Positions 33,120-45,633 of a DNA stretch of 64,000 nucleotides are shown piece after piece. The first letter of the stretch is position 1. Each line of letters opens with the position of its first letter. The position numbers and the translations under genes were made by a program. The notes under the pieces are model-generated. The model was not told the DNA's origin and ran no database searches. It saw nothing but the letters and a program-made list of their open reading frames with translations. This DNA comes from Druceiella hillmani. Lineage: Eukaryota > Arthropoda > Insecta > Lepidoptera > Hepialidae. The stretch lies in NCBI GenBank assembly GCA_039881145.1, contig JAYKKI010000006.1, positions 11,354,501 to 11,418,500 of the forward strand, in the 5' to 3' direction.

Positions 33120-34950
33120 ATGAATCCAGACGATTGTCAAATAGAAAATTGGTTGATGGAAGATGAAAGTGAAATTGAAAACAATTTAGAAGTCGAAGAC
33201 TATGATTCTGATGACAGCTTTTCCGATCCTACCTTCATTCCGTTCGATGAGTATGAAAATGACGGTCAAAAATTATAACACGTGTTCTGGATCTCGACCC
33301 AGAACACCCAGCATTATTGGAGTCGTCAACTAGCAGAGAGCCCATGGAGCGATCAACCAGCAAAGCTTCCACGAAACCATCAACCAGCAGAGTTTCAATG
33401 GAGACGTCAACCAGCAGAGCGTCAATGGCGCCATCAACGAGCTGAGTTTCCATGGAGCCGTCTACCAGGAGTGCGTCCGTGCGATCAACTCCTTCACATC
33501 CCATTTCGTCAGCGTTAGAAACCTCAACACGATCCCTTATTGTACGACCCCCTACATATTCAGTTAGAGGTAAGAACAATTACATTTGGTTACCCAATAG
33601 TTCTAGTAGATCGAATTCAAACAGAACTGCGTCAATAAATATAGTCCATATTTTTCCTGGATCAAAACCAGAGGGAAAAATATTATAAAGTCCGTTGAAT
33701 GCTTTCAAAAGTTTACTACCCCAGCTATGTTAGATGAGATACTTTTACGTACAAATGAAGACATTTCATCTAAGTCTAGTAAATATAAACAACAGAATTC
33801 GATAATTCCACAGACAAGGATAGAAGAGCTCAATGCTCTTCTTGATTTAATCATATTTAGCGGAGCAATAGGCAATAACAAAACACTATCAAAGGAACTT
33901 TTCGATCCTACTCAATGCGGATCTAAATATATTGCTACAATGAATTTGGAACGTTTCTAATTTTTGTTACGCTGTTTTTATTTTGATAATCATAACACAC
34001 GTAAAGTCAGAAGACAAAGTGACAAATTCGCACCGATTAGAAATATTTGGCAGATGTTAATACAAAGATGTCGCGACCTATATAAGCCGGGCTACTACAT
34101 TAAAATAGATGAAAAGTTACTTGGGTTTCGAAGAAGGTGCCCTTTTAGAATGTACATCGCCAACAAACCAGCAAAGTACGGCCTGAAGAGAATCCTAGCT
34201 TGTGATGTGAATAGCAAATATATGTTCGATTCTTGTCCTTATCTAGAAAAAAATAGTCAAGTCCCTACCGAATCTCTGGGTACTCATTAATACAAATAGC
34301 TGACACAAACAATTTATACCAGTAATCGAAACATCACTGCAGATAATTGGTTCACATCTGTGCTTTTGGCTGAATAACTTCTTGCTGAACCATACAACCT
34401 GACTTTTTTGGAGACCATCAAAGTCAACAAAAAATAAATACCTAGCGAATTCAAACATGATACCTCCCGACGTGTGGGCACATCAATGTTTGGCTTTCTC
34501 GATAAACTTACACTGGTAAGCTTCAAACCTAAGCCTAAAAAAACTGTTCTTCTAATATCTACAATGCATGACAAGCCAGCTATTTATCCAGTCTCAATGA
34601 AACCATTCATAATTATGTCTTACAATAAGACCAAAGGTGCTGTCGACACATTTAATCAAATGTGTGGCCATTTGTGTTGTAACCGCAAAACAAGACGTTG
34701 GCCACTCTGTCTTTTTTACGGTACGATAAATATAGCTATTTTGAATAGCTATATATTTTATGTTGACAACTCCAGAACGCAAAAAATAAAGCCAATGAAT
34801 AAAAGAACGTACATGGAAATACTAAGCGATGATTTGATCCGTCCAAGGTATGTCATTCGTGGCGAATAAAGAAAAAGAAACATGTGCAACTCCTGCCCAG
34901 CAAAAAAAGACCACATTGTGTGGAATATCGATCGCCTAATTGCTTCCCTT
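33120..34950 (+). pseudogene. piggyBac-family transposase (DDE_Tnp_1_7), decayed
   Basis: The ATG at 33120 begins MNPDDCQIENWLMEDES, an acidic N-terminus usual for piggyBac. A frameshift near 33270 leads into nine-residue repeats. Core landmarks: TTPAMLDEILLRTNE, KIDEKLLGFRRRCPFRMYI (first catalytic Asp), DNWFTS near 34341 (second Asp), and MSYNKTKGAVDTFNQM (third Asp), then RRWPLCLFYGTINIAILNSY. A Cys-rich tail follows near 34885-34950 with another frame change. Stops include TGA inside the repeats, TAA at 33684-33686 and TAA at 33958-33960. All three aspartates remain legible, but the gene is dead. Confidence 0.88.
33323..33484 (+). repeat. six 27-bp tandem units in the piggyBac N-terminus
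   Basis: Units start at 33323, 33350, 33377, 33404, 33431 and 33458, of type CCATCAACCAGCAGAGTTTC. In the transposase frame they encode nine-residue Ser/Thr-rich repeats such as PSTSRVSME and TSTSRASMA. Unit 5 carries a TGA. Confidence 0.85.
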
Positions 34951-35820
34951 GTGATAAGAAATAAAAATACTAGATTTAAACTTATGTGCCATAAAAATTG
35001 TGATGCTAATTATTAGTTTTTTATAATGATCTCAACAGAACGATATTGTACTTTTAGAAAAATATTTTGTTTTTAAGATGTTTATAAAAAAAATGTTTTT
35101 CATACTCTTCTGATATCTTCGTTTCGTCAAAAAAAAGTTACGTATGTTAAGTTTAAAACACTCTGTTGATTCAGAAAATATATTTTTTGTTATTGCATTC
35201 AAAAAGCCAGAGGTTGGCTTATTATGTAAGGATATATTTTTCATACTTTAATAAAGACACTTAAAAAAACTTTTCAAAAAGTAGCCTCCCAAGCGAAGAG
35301 TAGTATAAAGCAGTAAAAAAATTATATTAGTACTAAAAATCGCAATATGATGGCTAAGCGTTCTTTAACTGATGTACTATTTCTGAACCTAGTAGTATCT
35401 TGCTTTTTTATTTTTGGCCCCAGTTATTAATAAAAAATTCAAAATCTGTACTGGACATCCCTAGAAAATTATTGATAGTCCCGTTATCACGTAATTCTCC
35501 ACGAAGTGTATTTCCATAAATAATGTGGTTTACCATCGTTTTACCGCAATATTTTTCTCTACGTTCCGAACATCTACGTTACGTCTTACCCAACATCTAC
35601 GTTTTCTTTTTTATTTCATTCAAAAGCACAACGGTCGCTGCAGCAGCTAGCTAGCTAGTCCTCTTGGTTCGACATTATGAACAGTACTGCAGAACTACAA
35701 TTGTAGACTTGTTAGATAACATTGTTATATTGTAGTACTTTATTAATATGTACGGTCTTATTTTATGTTGCAATGTTATTTAGCGAGTTTAATAATGTGG
35801 ACGTGTCATATAACATAATT
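34951..35820. other. piggyBac 3' region and unassigned AT-rich sequence
   Basis: No gene seen. GCCTCCCAAGCG at 35284 mirrors the left-side CGCCTGGGAGG words and may mark the right subterminal region. I could not identify a right end with TTAA. Confidence 0.35.
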
Positions 35821-35825
35821 TATAC

Positions 35826-36600
35826 ATGTTACTTAATCTGGACTCGCCTTCAAAAAAGATTGCTATTGAAGAGTTATGTGTAATATTACAATCGTTCAAA
35901 GAAATTACCACAAAAATATGTGCTGAAAAATATTTAACAGCATGTATGGCCATTGTCTTTACACCAGGTTTACGAGGGCTGTGTTTAGAATTTAAAAAAG
36001 AAGAATATTTGGCATAATCAATGATTTCATCATACGATTAAAACGTGAAAGCACAACTCGTTCTGACCGTATTGGGTATAATAAAACTTTGGCGACATGC
36101 ATCTTCCTTCATCCAAGATTTAAAAAACATAGTTTTTAAAGTTCACAAGCTAAAGACAAAACACAAAAATATGTAGAAAATATTGTCGAAGATTTTATAA
36201 AAAGTAAAATCGGAGAAACTAACGATAGTGTAAACGTAGGTGAGCAGGTTGAATCAACCACTAATATCCATTGATTCTACGTATGGAACACTACACACCT
36301 ATAACTTCCTCCGTATGTACTTCTACAAAAGCGAAACAAGCAGTTGACATAAATTTGAATGATACATTATTCGACAGAAATCAATGTCCAATGGAATGGT
36401 GGAAACAACATAAGTGTGTTTATCCGAACTTATCTGAAATATTTATAAGCAAGTGCCGCTTTCCTATAACATCAGTGCCCTGTTAAAGGATCTTCTCAAA
36501 AGCTGGATATATAATTTCAGACCGAACAACATATTTATCATCGAAGAGCTGAGCAACTCATATTTTTAAATAACAATTACAGTATCAACGTATATATACT
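35826..36600 (+). pseudogene. ZBED-type hAT transposase, C-terminal half
   Basis: 35826-36017 (IAIEELCVILQSFKEITTKI) matches the segment before the dimerisation domain. Later LHPRFKKH near 36110, then CPMEWWKQHKCVYPNLSEIF (36390-36440), FPITSVPC, a stop (TAA at 36482), and IFSKAGYIISDRTTYLSSK in the same domain order: the hAT_C dimerisation domain. Stops and frame changes throughout. It is a third independent ZBED-hAT remnant and differs from those at 11000 and 25440. Confidence 0.7.
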
Positions 36601-36807
36601 TAAAAGACACTTGAAGAGGTGACGAAATAAACAAATATATAAACATGTAAGTAAAGTGACTAATGTAAGTGTTTAATTGTAATGTATTTCCAATGAACTC
36701 TGTACCAGATAAAGTCATTCCAATGGAATTCGAATAAGCAATCATTTGTTGTTTATTCAGTTCTATGTTAGGAGGAAGACTACACAGGAGTAGGCGACCA
36801 GGCCCCT

Positions 36808-37662
36808 GTGGCAGTAAATGCTACTGGCAGCAGCAACAAAAAAAAGTTCATTCAACAGTCTTTTCACCCGAGTATGTTTCTATCAAGACACAGATCTGCA
36901 TCTTTGGGAAGTTATGCAGAAATTAGTGAATCTCAGTCTCAAGAAACAAATGAACCTCAGTCGAGCAATAAACCCAACCCTCCATCCTGGCAGAGAATAC
37001 CAAACAGGAATTCCAAGAGAAAGAAATTGTCACAAACACCATCTCCAGACCCTGTCCGAACATCAAACCAGTTTACTGGACTGACTATTGATCTTGATGG
37101 GGAGAATATTGAAAAGAAAGTGAGAAAGCCAAACAAACCTCCACCAATAATACTTTATGGTGTTGAGGACGTTAATAAACTAACGGAACTCCTAGAAACA
37201 GTGGCCGAAAGAAATCAGTTTACCTACAAAATAGTAAATAGGAACCAACTCAGAATCAGCAGTGTGGAAATTGAGGTCTATAAAGAAATATAGTCTCAAG
37301 AAATATTAGCTCGTAAAAAGAAACGAAATGTAAACACAAATAGAAGAGATCTAACTACTGAACAACCTCAAACCAAAAATGACTACGTAGATATGGGCAG
37401 ATCCGAGAATAACATGAGACAGAACAGAACCACTCGCCAGAATAGAACATATGCCGAAACTCTTAGTCAAAACCTTTATAAAAGTACAAAGAGTGTAGAA
37501 GAGGATACCAACCAGAACACCACCACTGCTGATACAACCGCGACAAACATATCAGTGGAGTATGTACTTTTAAAACAAGCTGAAAAGTTCGACCTCATCA
37601 TTCAACAAATGAGTACTCTTATGAGTCTCATAGCTAAACTAGTAGACCGACTTTCAAAATGA
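36808..37662 (+). pseudogene. jockey ORF1 (nucleic-acid-binding protein)
   Basis: The frame is open from about 36808 with no ATG at its left edge; MFLSRHRSASLG is the first plausible Met. KPPPIILYGVEDVNKLTELLE is the conserved PRE-like region of jockey ORF1 proteins. A TAG at 37291-37293 interrupts an otherwise continuous frame to 37662, where the stop overlaps the ORF2 start. The C-terminal Cys knuckles usual in jockey ORF1 are not visible, so that part may be lost or diverged. Confidence 0.65.
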
Positions 37663-40284
37663 TTTCGTTACGTCTAGCTACTATTAACATAAATGGGTTA
37701 ACACCTAATAAACACGAAGTGGAACTGTTAATGAAGACACATAACATAGACATACTCCTTATCTCGGAAGCTCATTGTACCATTAACACGTACCTCAGCT
37801 TCAAAGATTATCAGTGTTATTTGACACCTCATCTAGATGGTAGAGCGCACGCCGGAACTGCAATTATAATTAAGAAATCTATAAAATATCATCAAATGTC
37901 TGATTATAAAACAGAACATATACAAGCTAGAACAATAGCTGTAGAAAACAAAACTGGTTACCTTAACATATCTGCAGTGTATTGCCCGCCGAGACATGCA
38001 ATAAGTGAGATGATGTTCACTGACTTCTTCAATATTCTAGGGAGTCGTTACATCGCAGGTGGAGACTGGAATTCGAAGCACATGTATTGGCGCTCTAGAG
38101 TGACGACTACCAGGGGTAGACAATTAAAGTCAATGTTGGATAATCACCATAGCTTTGCCATAACAACTGCAGAACCAACATATTGGCCAAGCCATTCTGA
38201 CAGACTCCCTGACCTGCTGGACTTCTTTGTCGCTAGAGGACTCTCTAAGGAATATCTTAACGCTGAATCATGTTATGACAGTCCATCAGACCATACACCA
38301 GTTATACTTACGGTAAGCTCTGATTTGATAGAGACAACGGACTCTATAATAACAGCATTGACTGGGAATCCTTTGGGCAGTACATAACAGACCATATACA
38401 AATGAAGGTAGCTTTGAAGACAGTTGATGATATAGACGAAGCGACAGAATACATCATAAGACTAATCCAGGAATCCTGTTGGTTGAACACTCCTTGGGAG
38501 ATCTGAAAATTGAAGACTATTAACTATCCTGCTGAGATCAAAATGGCAGTACTGGAAAGGAGAAGACTGCGCAGAGTCTGGCACTGGAACTCACCTCGAT
38601 GTAGATAAGCAGAACTTCCATGTAGCGAGTAAGCAACTAAAAGAGATCTTGACAGAATGGCATAACAACACGCTCGCTACGCAATTGGAATCCCTAACAC
38701 CTACTCCACAAACAAACTACTCGCTGTGGAAGTTTACCAAAAATCACGACAGACCGCAACCAACAATACCCCCTCTGAGGTGCAACAGTGGTTGGGCAAG
38801 GACACTTCAAGAAAAAGCAGATTGTTTTGCCAATCATTTAGCAAAGGTATTTAGCCCGAATCCAAACCCGGACGGTGAGACTGAACAAATTGTGGACTCA
38901 GTTCTGCTTCAGGATTATCAGATGTCGGAGCCCCCGCTCCCCGTAACGGTTCATGAAGCTTGGCGATCAGAATTTTAAAAGATAAACAGGCCCCTGGCTT
39001 CGACCTAATTACTAAAGAAGTATTAAAACAACTACCGAGAAAGGCAGTGGTGTTCCTAACAGTATTGTTTAATGGCATCTTAAGAGTCCAACACTTTCCA
39101 TAGCTGTGGAAAGTAGCGCAGATACGTATGATACACAAAGCTGGCAAATCACTACATGACGTCTCGTCATATAGATCTATTAGCTTGCTCCCAGTATTAT
39201 CAAAAGTCTTTGAAAAGCTGGTTTGAAAAAAAAACCAATACTGGATGAGGATAACATCATACCAACACATCAGTTTGGCTTTAGATCTCAGCACTCTACG
39301 GTGGAACAGGTCCACAGAGTGTACGATAGGATAAGAAAAGGATTAGAAGAAAAAGAGTACTGCTTCTCAGCATTTCTGGATATACATCAGGCATTCGACA
39401 GAGTATGGCACTTAGGCCTACTTTACAAAATTAAGACCTACCTTCCACACAGCTACGTGGAATTGCTGAAATCATATCTCTCAGATCGAATGTTCCAAGT
39501 GCGAGTAACCGACGTCACATCTAGGCTCTTAGAAATTCAAGCCGGGGTTCCTCAGGGATCAGTGTTGGGCCCAGTGCTATACACCATCTACACAGCAGAC
39601 TTACCAGCAACAGATGGCGTGACTACTGCCACATACGCCGATGACACTGCAATCTTGGCCAGCAGCGCAGATCCGGTGGTGGCTTCTGAGATGCTACAAC
39701 GAGGACTGGACAGTGTATCCTCATGGCTGAACAAATGGCGAATAAAAACTAGTGCTACAAAATCTGTACACGTCACCTTTACTCTGAGAAAAGGCGACTG
39801 TCCTCCCATACAGCTGAATCAGACTACTCTGCCACACACAGATAGAGTAAAATACCTGGGCATGCACCTGGATGGGCGTATGACGTGGAAAAACCATGTA
39901 AAGAGCAAAAGAGATGAACTCAACATTAGATATAAGAATCTCACGTGGCTGATTGGACGGAACAGTACTCTGTCAATCGATAATAAGCTACTAATATATA
40001 AGAGATATATATGGACTCATGGCATACAATTGTGGAGCAGTTGTAGTAGTTCCAACCTCCTGATACTGCAGAGAATGCAAAATATTATACTCCGATCTAT
40101 ATGTGATGTACCATGGTTTGTTACCAATGCCGAAATACATAAGGAACTTAAAATGAACACCATAAAGGAAGAAATCCTGTCGGCTACAGATAAATATAGG
40201 GGGAGACTGGAGGCCCACCCTAATGAACTGGATTCAACACTCTTCACCACATCTGATAAAAGTGAAAGCACTGATTGCAGATAA
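37659..40284 (+). pseudogene. jockey ORF2: APE endonuclease plus reverse transcriptase
   Basis: It begins MISLRLATININGLTPNKHE; SEAH, AGGDWNSKH and PSDHTPV are APE landmarks, in one clean frame to 38387. A frame change and stops occupy 38388-38648. RT sequence resumes (QAPGFDLITKEVL, SYRSISLLPVLSK) with frame changes near 38975 and 39225 and a TAG near 39103. 39223-40284 is open and carries FLDIHQAFDRVWH, QAGVPQGSVLGPVLY and TYADDTAILA with catalytic aspartates, then a thumb with LIGRNSTLS. Dead through several lesions. Confidence 0.88.
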
Positions 40285-40475
40285 ATTTAAAGAAAAAAAA
40301 AATAAAAAAGAAAATGTTAGGAGGTTATTTGATAATATTTTAAAATCCGTCCAAATGTTTTTAAAATAATAAACAAGTACTAATAATAAACAAAAGTCTG
40401 ATAATGGATGAATGACGTGTCAGACATCGCAAATTCGTTCAATGGTTTCTTATTGAAAGGAACATTAAAAAACCC

Positions 40476-41330
40476 GTGTTGCTGTCTCTTGATGGACACG
40501 TTTCACACCTCTCTCTGTCGTTAACGGCGTTCTGTAAAGAAAACGGCATCATTCTCGTGGCACTCCTACCCAACTCAACTTACACACACCAACCCATGGA
40601 TGTAGCGGTGTTTCATGCATTGAAGAATCCGTGGAAAAAAGTATCCACGACTGGCAAATGGCTAATAACGCAAAGAAGCTGAGAAGAGAAGATTTCGGCC
40701 CAATTTTAGAAAAGTGCATTCAACTCTCGAGCCTGAAATTTTGAAAAATGTATTCCGACGTGCTGGTTTATTCCCTTTTGATCAAAATGTCGTTAATTAC
40801 GATAAACTCCTCAAATCAAGCAAATCCAGCGATGCAGGATCTTCCAGTGATTCTCGCTTTACTGTGAGCACTCCTTATGATGATGACAAACTAGTTCATG
40901 AACGATCTTCAAAACAACTGAAAAAAACTTCTTAATTGTCCAGCCGTTACTGCACAATTTGTTGCTGAATTTGAAAAGCTGTTGCATAGAAAAGCTTAAG
41001 CTATTTAAAGACTGCGATTGGGTTTGGCAAGAAGCCATTAACGATACGAATTTATTTTATTTTTGAGAAAAGGATAATGGTTGCATTGACGATGAAGTTG
41101 AAATCGGTGACTCTGAAAGCAAATGACTGCACGCTAAACAATACAGAAGATGATATTTTGAATTTTAATAACTATATATTAGAAGGTGTTGTTCAGTATG
41201 ATGAAACTATGACACTAACACCCCATTTAACCTTGAGTTCAACAACTCCAGTAACTGAACATACTGCAAACTGCTTTGAAAAGTCTTCCAGGTCACCATC
41301 AAAAGGAAGCGAGCCAGTTTAGAGTGATGA
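40476..41330 (+). pseudogene. pogo-type transposase fragment 3
   Basis: LLSLDGHVSHLSLSLTAFCK (second catalytic Asp in a DGH motif) and THQPMDVAVFHALKNPWKK (third Asp in QPMD) are DDE_1 landmarks. After a frame change near 40680, EPEILKNVFRRAGLFPFDQN is the conserved C-terminal region, with a Ser-rich tail. The HTH and first half are missing, and no TIRs were found. The short open frame 41077-41322 is downstream with no clear homology. Confidence 0.7.
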
Positions 41331-41930
41331 TGATGATTTACGTTTCAATAATTTTAACCCTATTTTGAATAAGACTTCCAAATCTAAAGAATCACCAGAA
41401 GTTACAGCACCTGTTAAATGCTCTTAGTATGAAAATTTGACTCCACCACAGGAAACTTTATCTATAAAATCTCCGGTCAAATCATCTTCGTCAAATTGTA
41501 AGACCACGCTACGGGGTAGCGTGAAGTGTAAGACGGGGATCCATTTTATCCCAAAAACTAAAACAGTTCTAATAAAACTACTAACGCCATCTTGCAGCTT
41601 TCGTCGAAACTTTTCAGTGTGCCGATAGCGAAAATCCGAGCGGAGCATATGACGTTACTGTGAGTAAAAAACATTTTTTTAACCCTAGAAAGATAATCTC
41701 CGTCCGCAAGACGTATGGCAGGATAAACTTTCGTTTATTATTAATCGCAGTGTGCTAACTTTTCGAGCCAACTCGGTCTCAGGCGTCACGTTAAGTACTC
41801 TCATTAAGTACGTCGTACGTCCGCGAGACGTATGATTATCTTTTATGAAACGCTCAGTGGCGTAGCGTAGTGGGGGCGGCAGGGGCGGCCCGCCCCGGGC
41901 GGCACTTTTTAGGGGGCGGCAAAATTTAAC

Positions 41931-42360
41931 AATAAATAATAAAAATATTTTGTAAATATTTGAACCATTTTATATTTTTATCGCAACTACAAATTCGGAC
42001 CGATTGAAAGGAGCACGGAATTTTTCATTACTTATTTTGTAACGAATTTGGGGAATTCCTTTTCTTTGAATGATATTTTGTAGCGACTGGCAACAACGTC
42101 TATAGTGACTTGCGAATTCCCCGTTTATGACTAACAATCAGCGAGAATGACTTCTATTACATATATATTAAGTTCAATATAGTTTATTACACGTACGGGG
42201 AAGCCCCTTTAAGGTACGGGGAATTACGTGCTTTGACAAAGTTTTACAATTCAAAGAAAGTTTTATTGATGGATCGTCAGTTGTCCAATTCACATTGTCT
42301 CGTATTTTAATTATATTACGCTTTTAATTATATAACCACTGGATAGGGCATTTTTCAGAC
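41931..42360. other. unassigned sequence inside hAT element 4
   Basis: No coding sequence. GGGGAATTCC and ACGGGGAATTACG words and a TTTCTTTGAAT / ATTCAAAGAAAG inverted pair (42059 and 42251) hint at a small decayed repeat, not resolved. Confidence 0.3.
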
Positions 42361-43681
42361 CTTTGAAGATTTATTTTGCTCAGGAAGCAAAATCTTGGAT
42401 GATCATGAATAAAGATAAACGACTTACTCGCTACGATGTGTCCAAACTTATTGGTAAGGCCTGGGGAAAGACTGCTAGTGTATCTAATGGAATCGCTGCT
42501 TTAAAGTCTTGTGGGATCTACCCATATGATCCAAACGACATACCAGTGCACTATTTTTCACTCTCGGACGCGTTGCGAGAACTAGATCTTGTATATGATG
42601 AGCAAGGAAATGATAATAATGTTAATGAATTTGGCGAAGGCTTTTCAGGGATACAAAACATCAATAATCTTCCAGCTGAAATGGAACCAACAATTTCGGA
42701 AGTGGAGGTAACTGAAAATGAATCTGGAAACAATGAAGAAGAAATGGTTACAGAAAATGTTGAACGGTATAATTTTACTGCATTTGATAAAACACCCCAA
42801 AATGTCCATATTTACCCTCAGCGTCTGCAGAAGAAACGCCTACAAAAGTTTTGACTAAAGTTCATCCGATACCTAAATTACCAGCAATGACGTTGAAAAG
42901 AAAACAAAAGGCTAGTATTGGCGTCCCCAGAGAATATACAAAAAATAAAAGCTAAAGAAAAGTGTAAGAAGGATGCAGTGACGAAGAAACGAAAGATATG
43001 TGAAAAAAAGAAAGTAACACAGGAAAGAAAACAAGGAAAATAAAAAAAAAAGAAAGTGACCGTTGTCTCTTCATCATCAGAAAGCGATATTGATGAACAA
43101 AGTTACAAAAGCTCCTCGAAAGAAGATATTTCTGATGAAGAAGAGAATAGGTGCATTGAATATACAGAAAATTATTATTCCACGTGTTTGTCATGTTCAT
43201 CTTGGATGCATGAGTTTTGTACCATGTACAATCCTCTGTGCAATGTTTGTGGAAAAAAGTTAAACGGCTATCAATAAGATTAAGAAAACAAAGAAAAATA
43301 ATTAAATGTTATTCAGTAAATGCCACGTAAAACTGATTGTGGTGATTTGAAATTGATCTCGAAGTAATTTCTAAGACTGATTGTTGAGTTTTTATTTTAA
43401 TTATCTTAAGTTTGTTCTATTTTTGTAATAATATTATAATGGGGTATTTTGTAACAGCCGTGAGGCATATTATCAACACATAGTGCTAGAAAATGCCCCA
43501 CCGAAGGTCTGAAAAAAAAAATTTTTTGTAACTAGTGTAATAAGAAATGTAACCAAATTCAAGTGCCATTTTGTAGTTTAAATACCATTTGTTGCATTTA
43601 TGATAAATATATGACTGATAAAAGTTTAGAGGGTTTTATTGAGAATCCCGTAAAAGTGGGGGGTATTGTAGCGTTTTACCC
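42361..43681 (+). pseudogene. pogo-type fragment 4: DDE C-terminus and degenerate PHD-like finger
   Basis: YFAQEAKSWMIMNKDKRLTR and GKAWGKTASVSNGIAALKSC, then GIYPYDPNDIP, are the conserved C-terminal part of DDE_1 transposases (42363-42854). After frame changes and a Lys-rich linker, ENYYSTCLSCSSWMHEFC...CNVC (43150-43255) is the PHD-like finger with one Cys of the first pair replaced by Tyr. The left end is truncated; the right end may be TTTTACCC at 43681 next to TA. Confidence 0.65.
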
Positions 43682-43683
43682 TA

Positions 43684-44191
43684 GATAGAGTTATTATAGA
43701 AATTCGTGAGCGTTTTCAACAGCTACAGAATTTAACGGATAGGTTTGCTTATCTAACGCCGGCTATATTATTAGATCCAGACAACACTGAATGTAATCTA
43801 GACTACGCATCTGACAAAATTGACGAGCAGGATTTCAAGCTGGAAAGACTTCGACTGCGGACTTTCGTTGCTGCTACAGGCATCGAAAATAAATTGATTA
43901 ATGCAGACTCACTTGAATTATTTAAATTTATTGTTAAATCCAAGCTGGGAGATACTCTGCCCAATATTTTAATAATGTTCTGAATATTTTTCACAGTTGC
44001 CATAAGCAATGCCAGCTGTAAGTTTTTCAAAATTGAAATTGATTAAAAATTATTTAAGATCGACAGTGAGTACTCTAAGACTAACTAATTTGGCTATTTT
44101 GTCTATTGAGCAAGAGGTGTGTGATGCGATAGACATTGACTGTGCAATAAAAGACTTTGCTCTTAAAAAAAGTAGACGTATAAATTTGTAA
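43684..44191 (+). pseudogene. hAT element 4 transposase C-terminus
   Basis: VIIEIRERFQQLQNLTDRFA then DFKLERLRLRTFVAATGIEN lead, after a stop and frame change near 43983, to SFSKLKLIKNYLRSTVSTLR and LAILSIEQEVCDAIDID. This is the hAT dimerisation domain of the DUF4371/ZMYM-like branch, similar in style to the copy at 54930-55110 but a different subfamily. Confidence 0.75.
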
Positions 44192-45353
44192 TTGAAGACG
44201 GAAGTTTTGTTTTTAATTCTAACAAATACTCATATTACTTTTCAATAAAAATCAAAATATAACATTATCGTATCGTTCTAGTTCTAATTAAAAATTGATT
44301 TTATTTAACCTTGTCGATCGTCAAGGTGTACCTAATCTTAAGTGATAGGTACCTAAGTTATATCAATGTATCTAAGTGGTTAAAGTAAAAGAATTTTTGT
44401 ATTAATAAACGTGATTGTAAAACTTAGATAAACTTTTTTATTTAAAATCTACCTTTATAATGATGACTGTTCTCGCCGAAAAGTTCTCTATAATTAATGT
44501 ATGTAATGTATAGTATACATTAAATTAAAATACCTAAATAAGAGGGCGGCAAAATTGTCTTCCGCCCCGGGCAGCCGACACTCACGCTACGCCACTGACG
44601 CGCTATTCACTTGTCTAAATTTCCTCTGTCAATGTATTATTTAGTTTGAATACTATAGCGAGTAGACGTATTGTAAGCATAGCAAAGCACGTTAACATTT
44701 GTGTTACCGTTGATTCCATTAGCCAAAGTTTAATGTTTAAATAAGATGTCGTTTCAAATAGATGAATCCAAGATATACCAAAAATTGTTTGAAAGTTTTA
44801 AAAAATCTCATACAAGTACTGAAGTACAAAATGTACAAAAGTTAGTTAACGAAGTGTGGCGAAATTATAAATTACAAGCAAAGTCCGACAAGGAACTAGA
44901 TATTATTGTATCTAAGAGAATTGAATAAGAATTGCAAGCGGCGACTAAGATTAAATCCAATCTACTACATTTGTTTTCCAAGGTGAGTGACGAATCTAAC
45001 GTATTGTTTGAGGAAAATTCGATTTTTTATTGTTTTTTTTATTATTAATTATTTTATGGATTAATTTAAACTAAATATTGGAAAATTACGTAGAGCTATT
45101 ATTTAGAGTAGGGGGAGTCCGGGAGACTTGCCCAGGTGGGAGAGTTGAACCGCCTTTAAAATCTCGATTTAAATTTCGCGCTAACGAAACGTCAACTCGG
45201 TCATTGGTAGCACGCGTGAGACCAATAACAACCACGCCGCCATTTTTTACAATGGCCCGTTTGTTTGGCTGTCAGGTTCGAAAAGGTGTTTTTGTTATTG
45301 CGGAGTATTTTTTTTTATTTTTGTCGTTTTGAGATTACGGACGTGTTTATAGA

Positions 45354-45617
45354 GGTATGTATTGTGTATTGTTACTATTATGTTGCATGATTATTATAGT
45401 TTGACGTGGGCTTAGTGTTTTTTCGCTAAGATTGAATGGTTTTTCTATGAATAAAATTTTATGTCAATGTAGTATATGCGGGAGAGTTGCGCCATGGTGA
45501 GGTCGGGAGACATGCTCAGTGGTTCAACTCTCCCTCTATAGTATTTATATGACAGATTTTGGAGTTTGGTTTGTGTTTTGCTTGTTTTATTACGTTAAAT
45601 AAAACTTTTTATTACAG
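45354..45617 (+). other. candidate 5' UTR intron of pogo 5
   Basis: Donor AGAG/GTATGT near 45353/45354 and acceptor TTTATTACAG at 45617, 16 bases before the ATG. It parallels the introns seen upstream of pogo 1 and the Sola-like gene. Confidence 0.45.
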
Positions 45618-45633
45618 ATTAATTGGATGAAAA

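Larger units (their letters stand above)
36640..40380 (+). mobile_element. jockey-clade non-LTR retrotransposon
   Basis: ORF1 and ORF2 overlap at ATGA (37659-37662), a jockey-like arrangement. ORF2 has an APE endonuclease and a jockey-type reverse transcriptase; the tail after the ORF2 stop is A-rich (40285-40320). Boundaries are approximate and no target duplication was identified. Confidence 0.8.
41855..44597 (+). mobile_element. hAT element 4, nested, carrying a pogo fragment
   Basis: Ends are CAGTGGCGTAGCGTAGTG at 41855 and CACTCACGCTACGCCACTG at 44597. GGGCGGC-rich subterminal sequence occurs on both sides (41872-41930 and 44543-44575). Flanks are gaaacgct on the left and gacgcgct on the right if the right end is shifted by one base (6 of 8), an imperfect 8-bp duplication. 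It lies in the promoter region of the orphan transposase gene. Confidence 0.75.

Noticed and set aside
41505..41523. Small perfect hairpin CACGCTAC-GGG-GTAGCGTG
   Set aside because: Real, but short and without context; also similar to hAT subterminal words nearby, so not treated as a separate signal.
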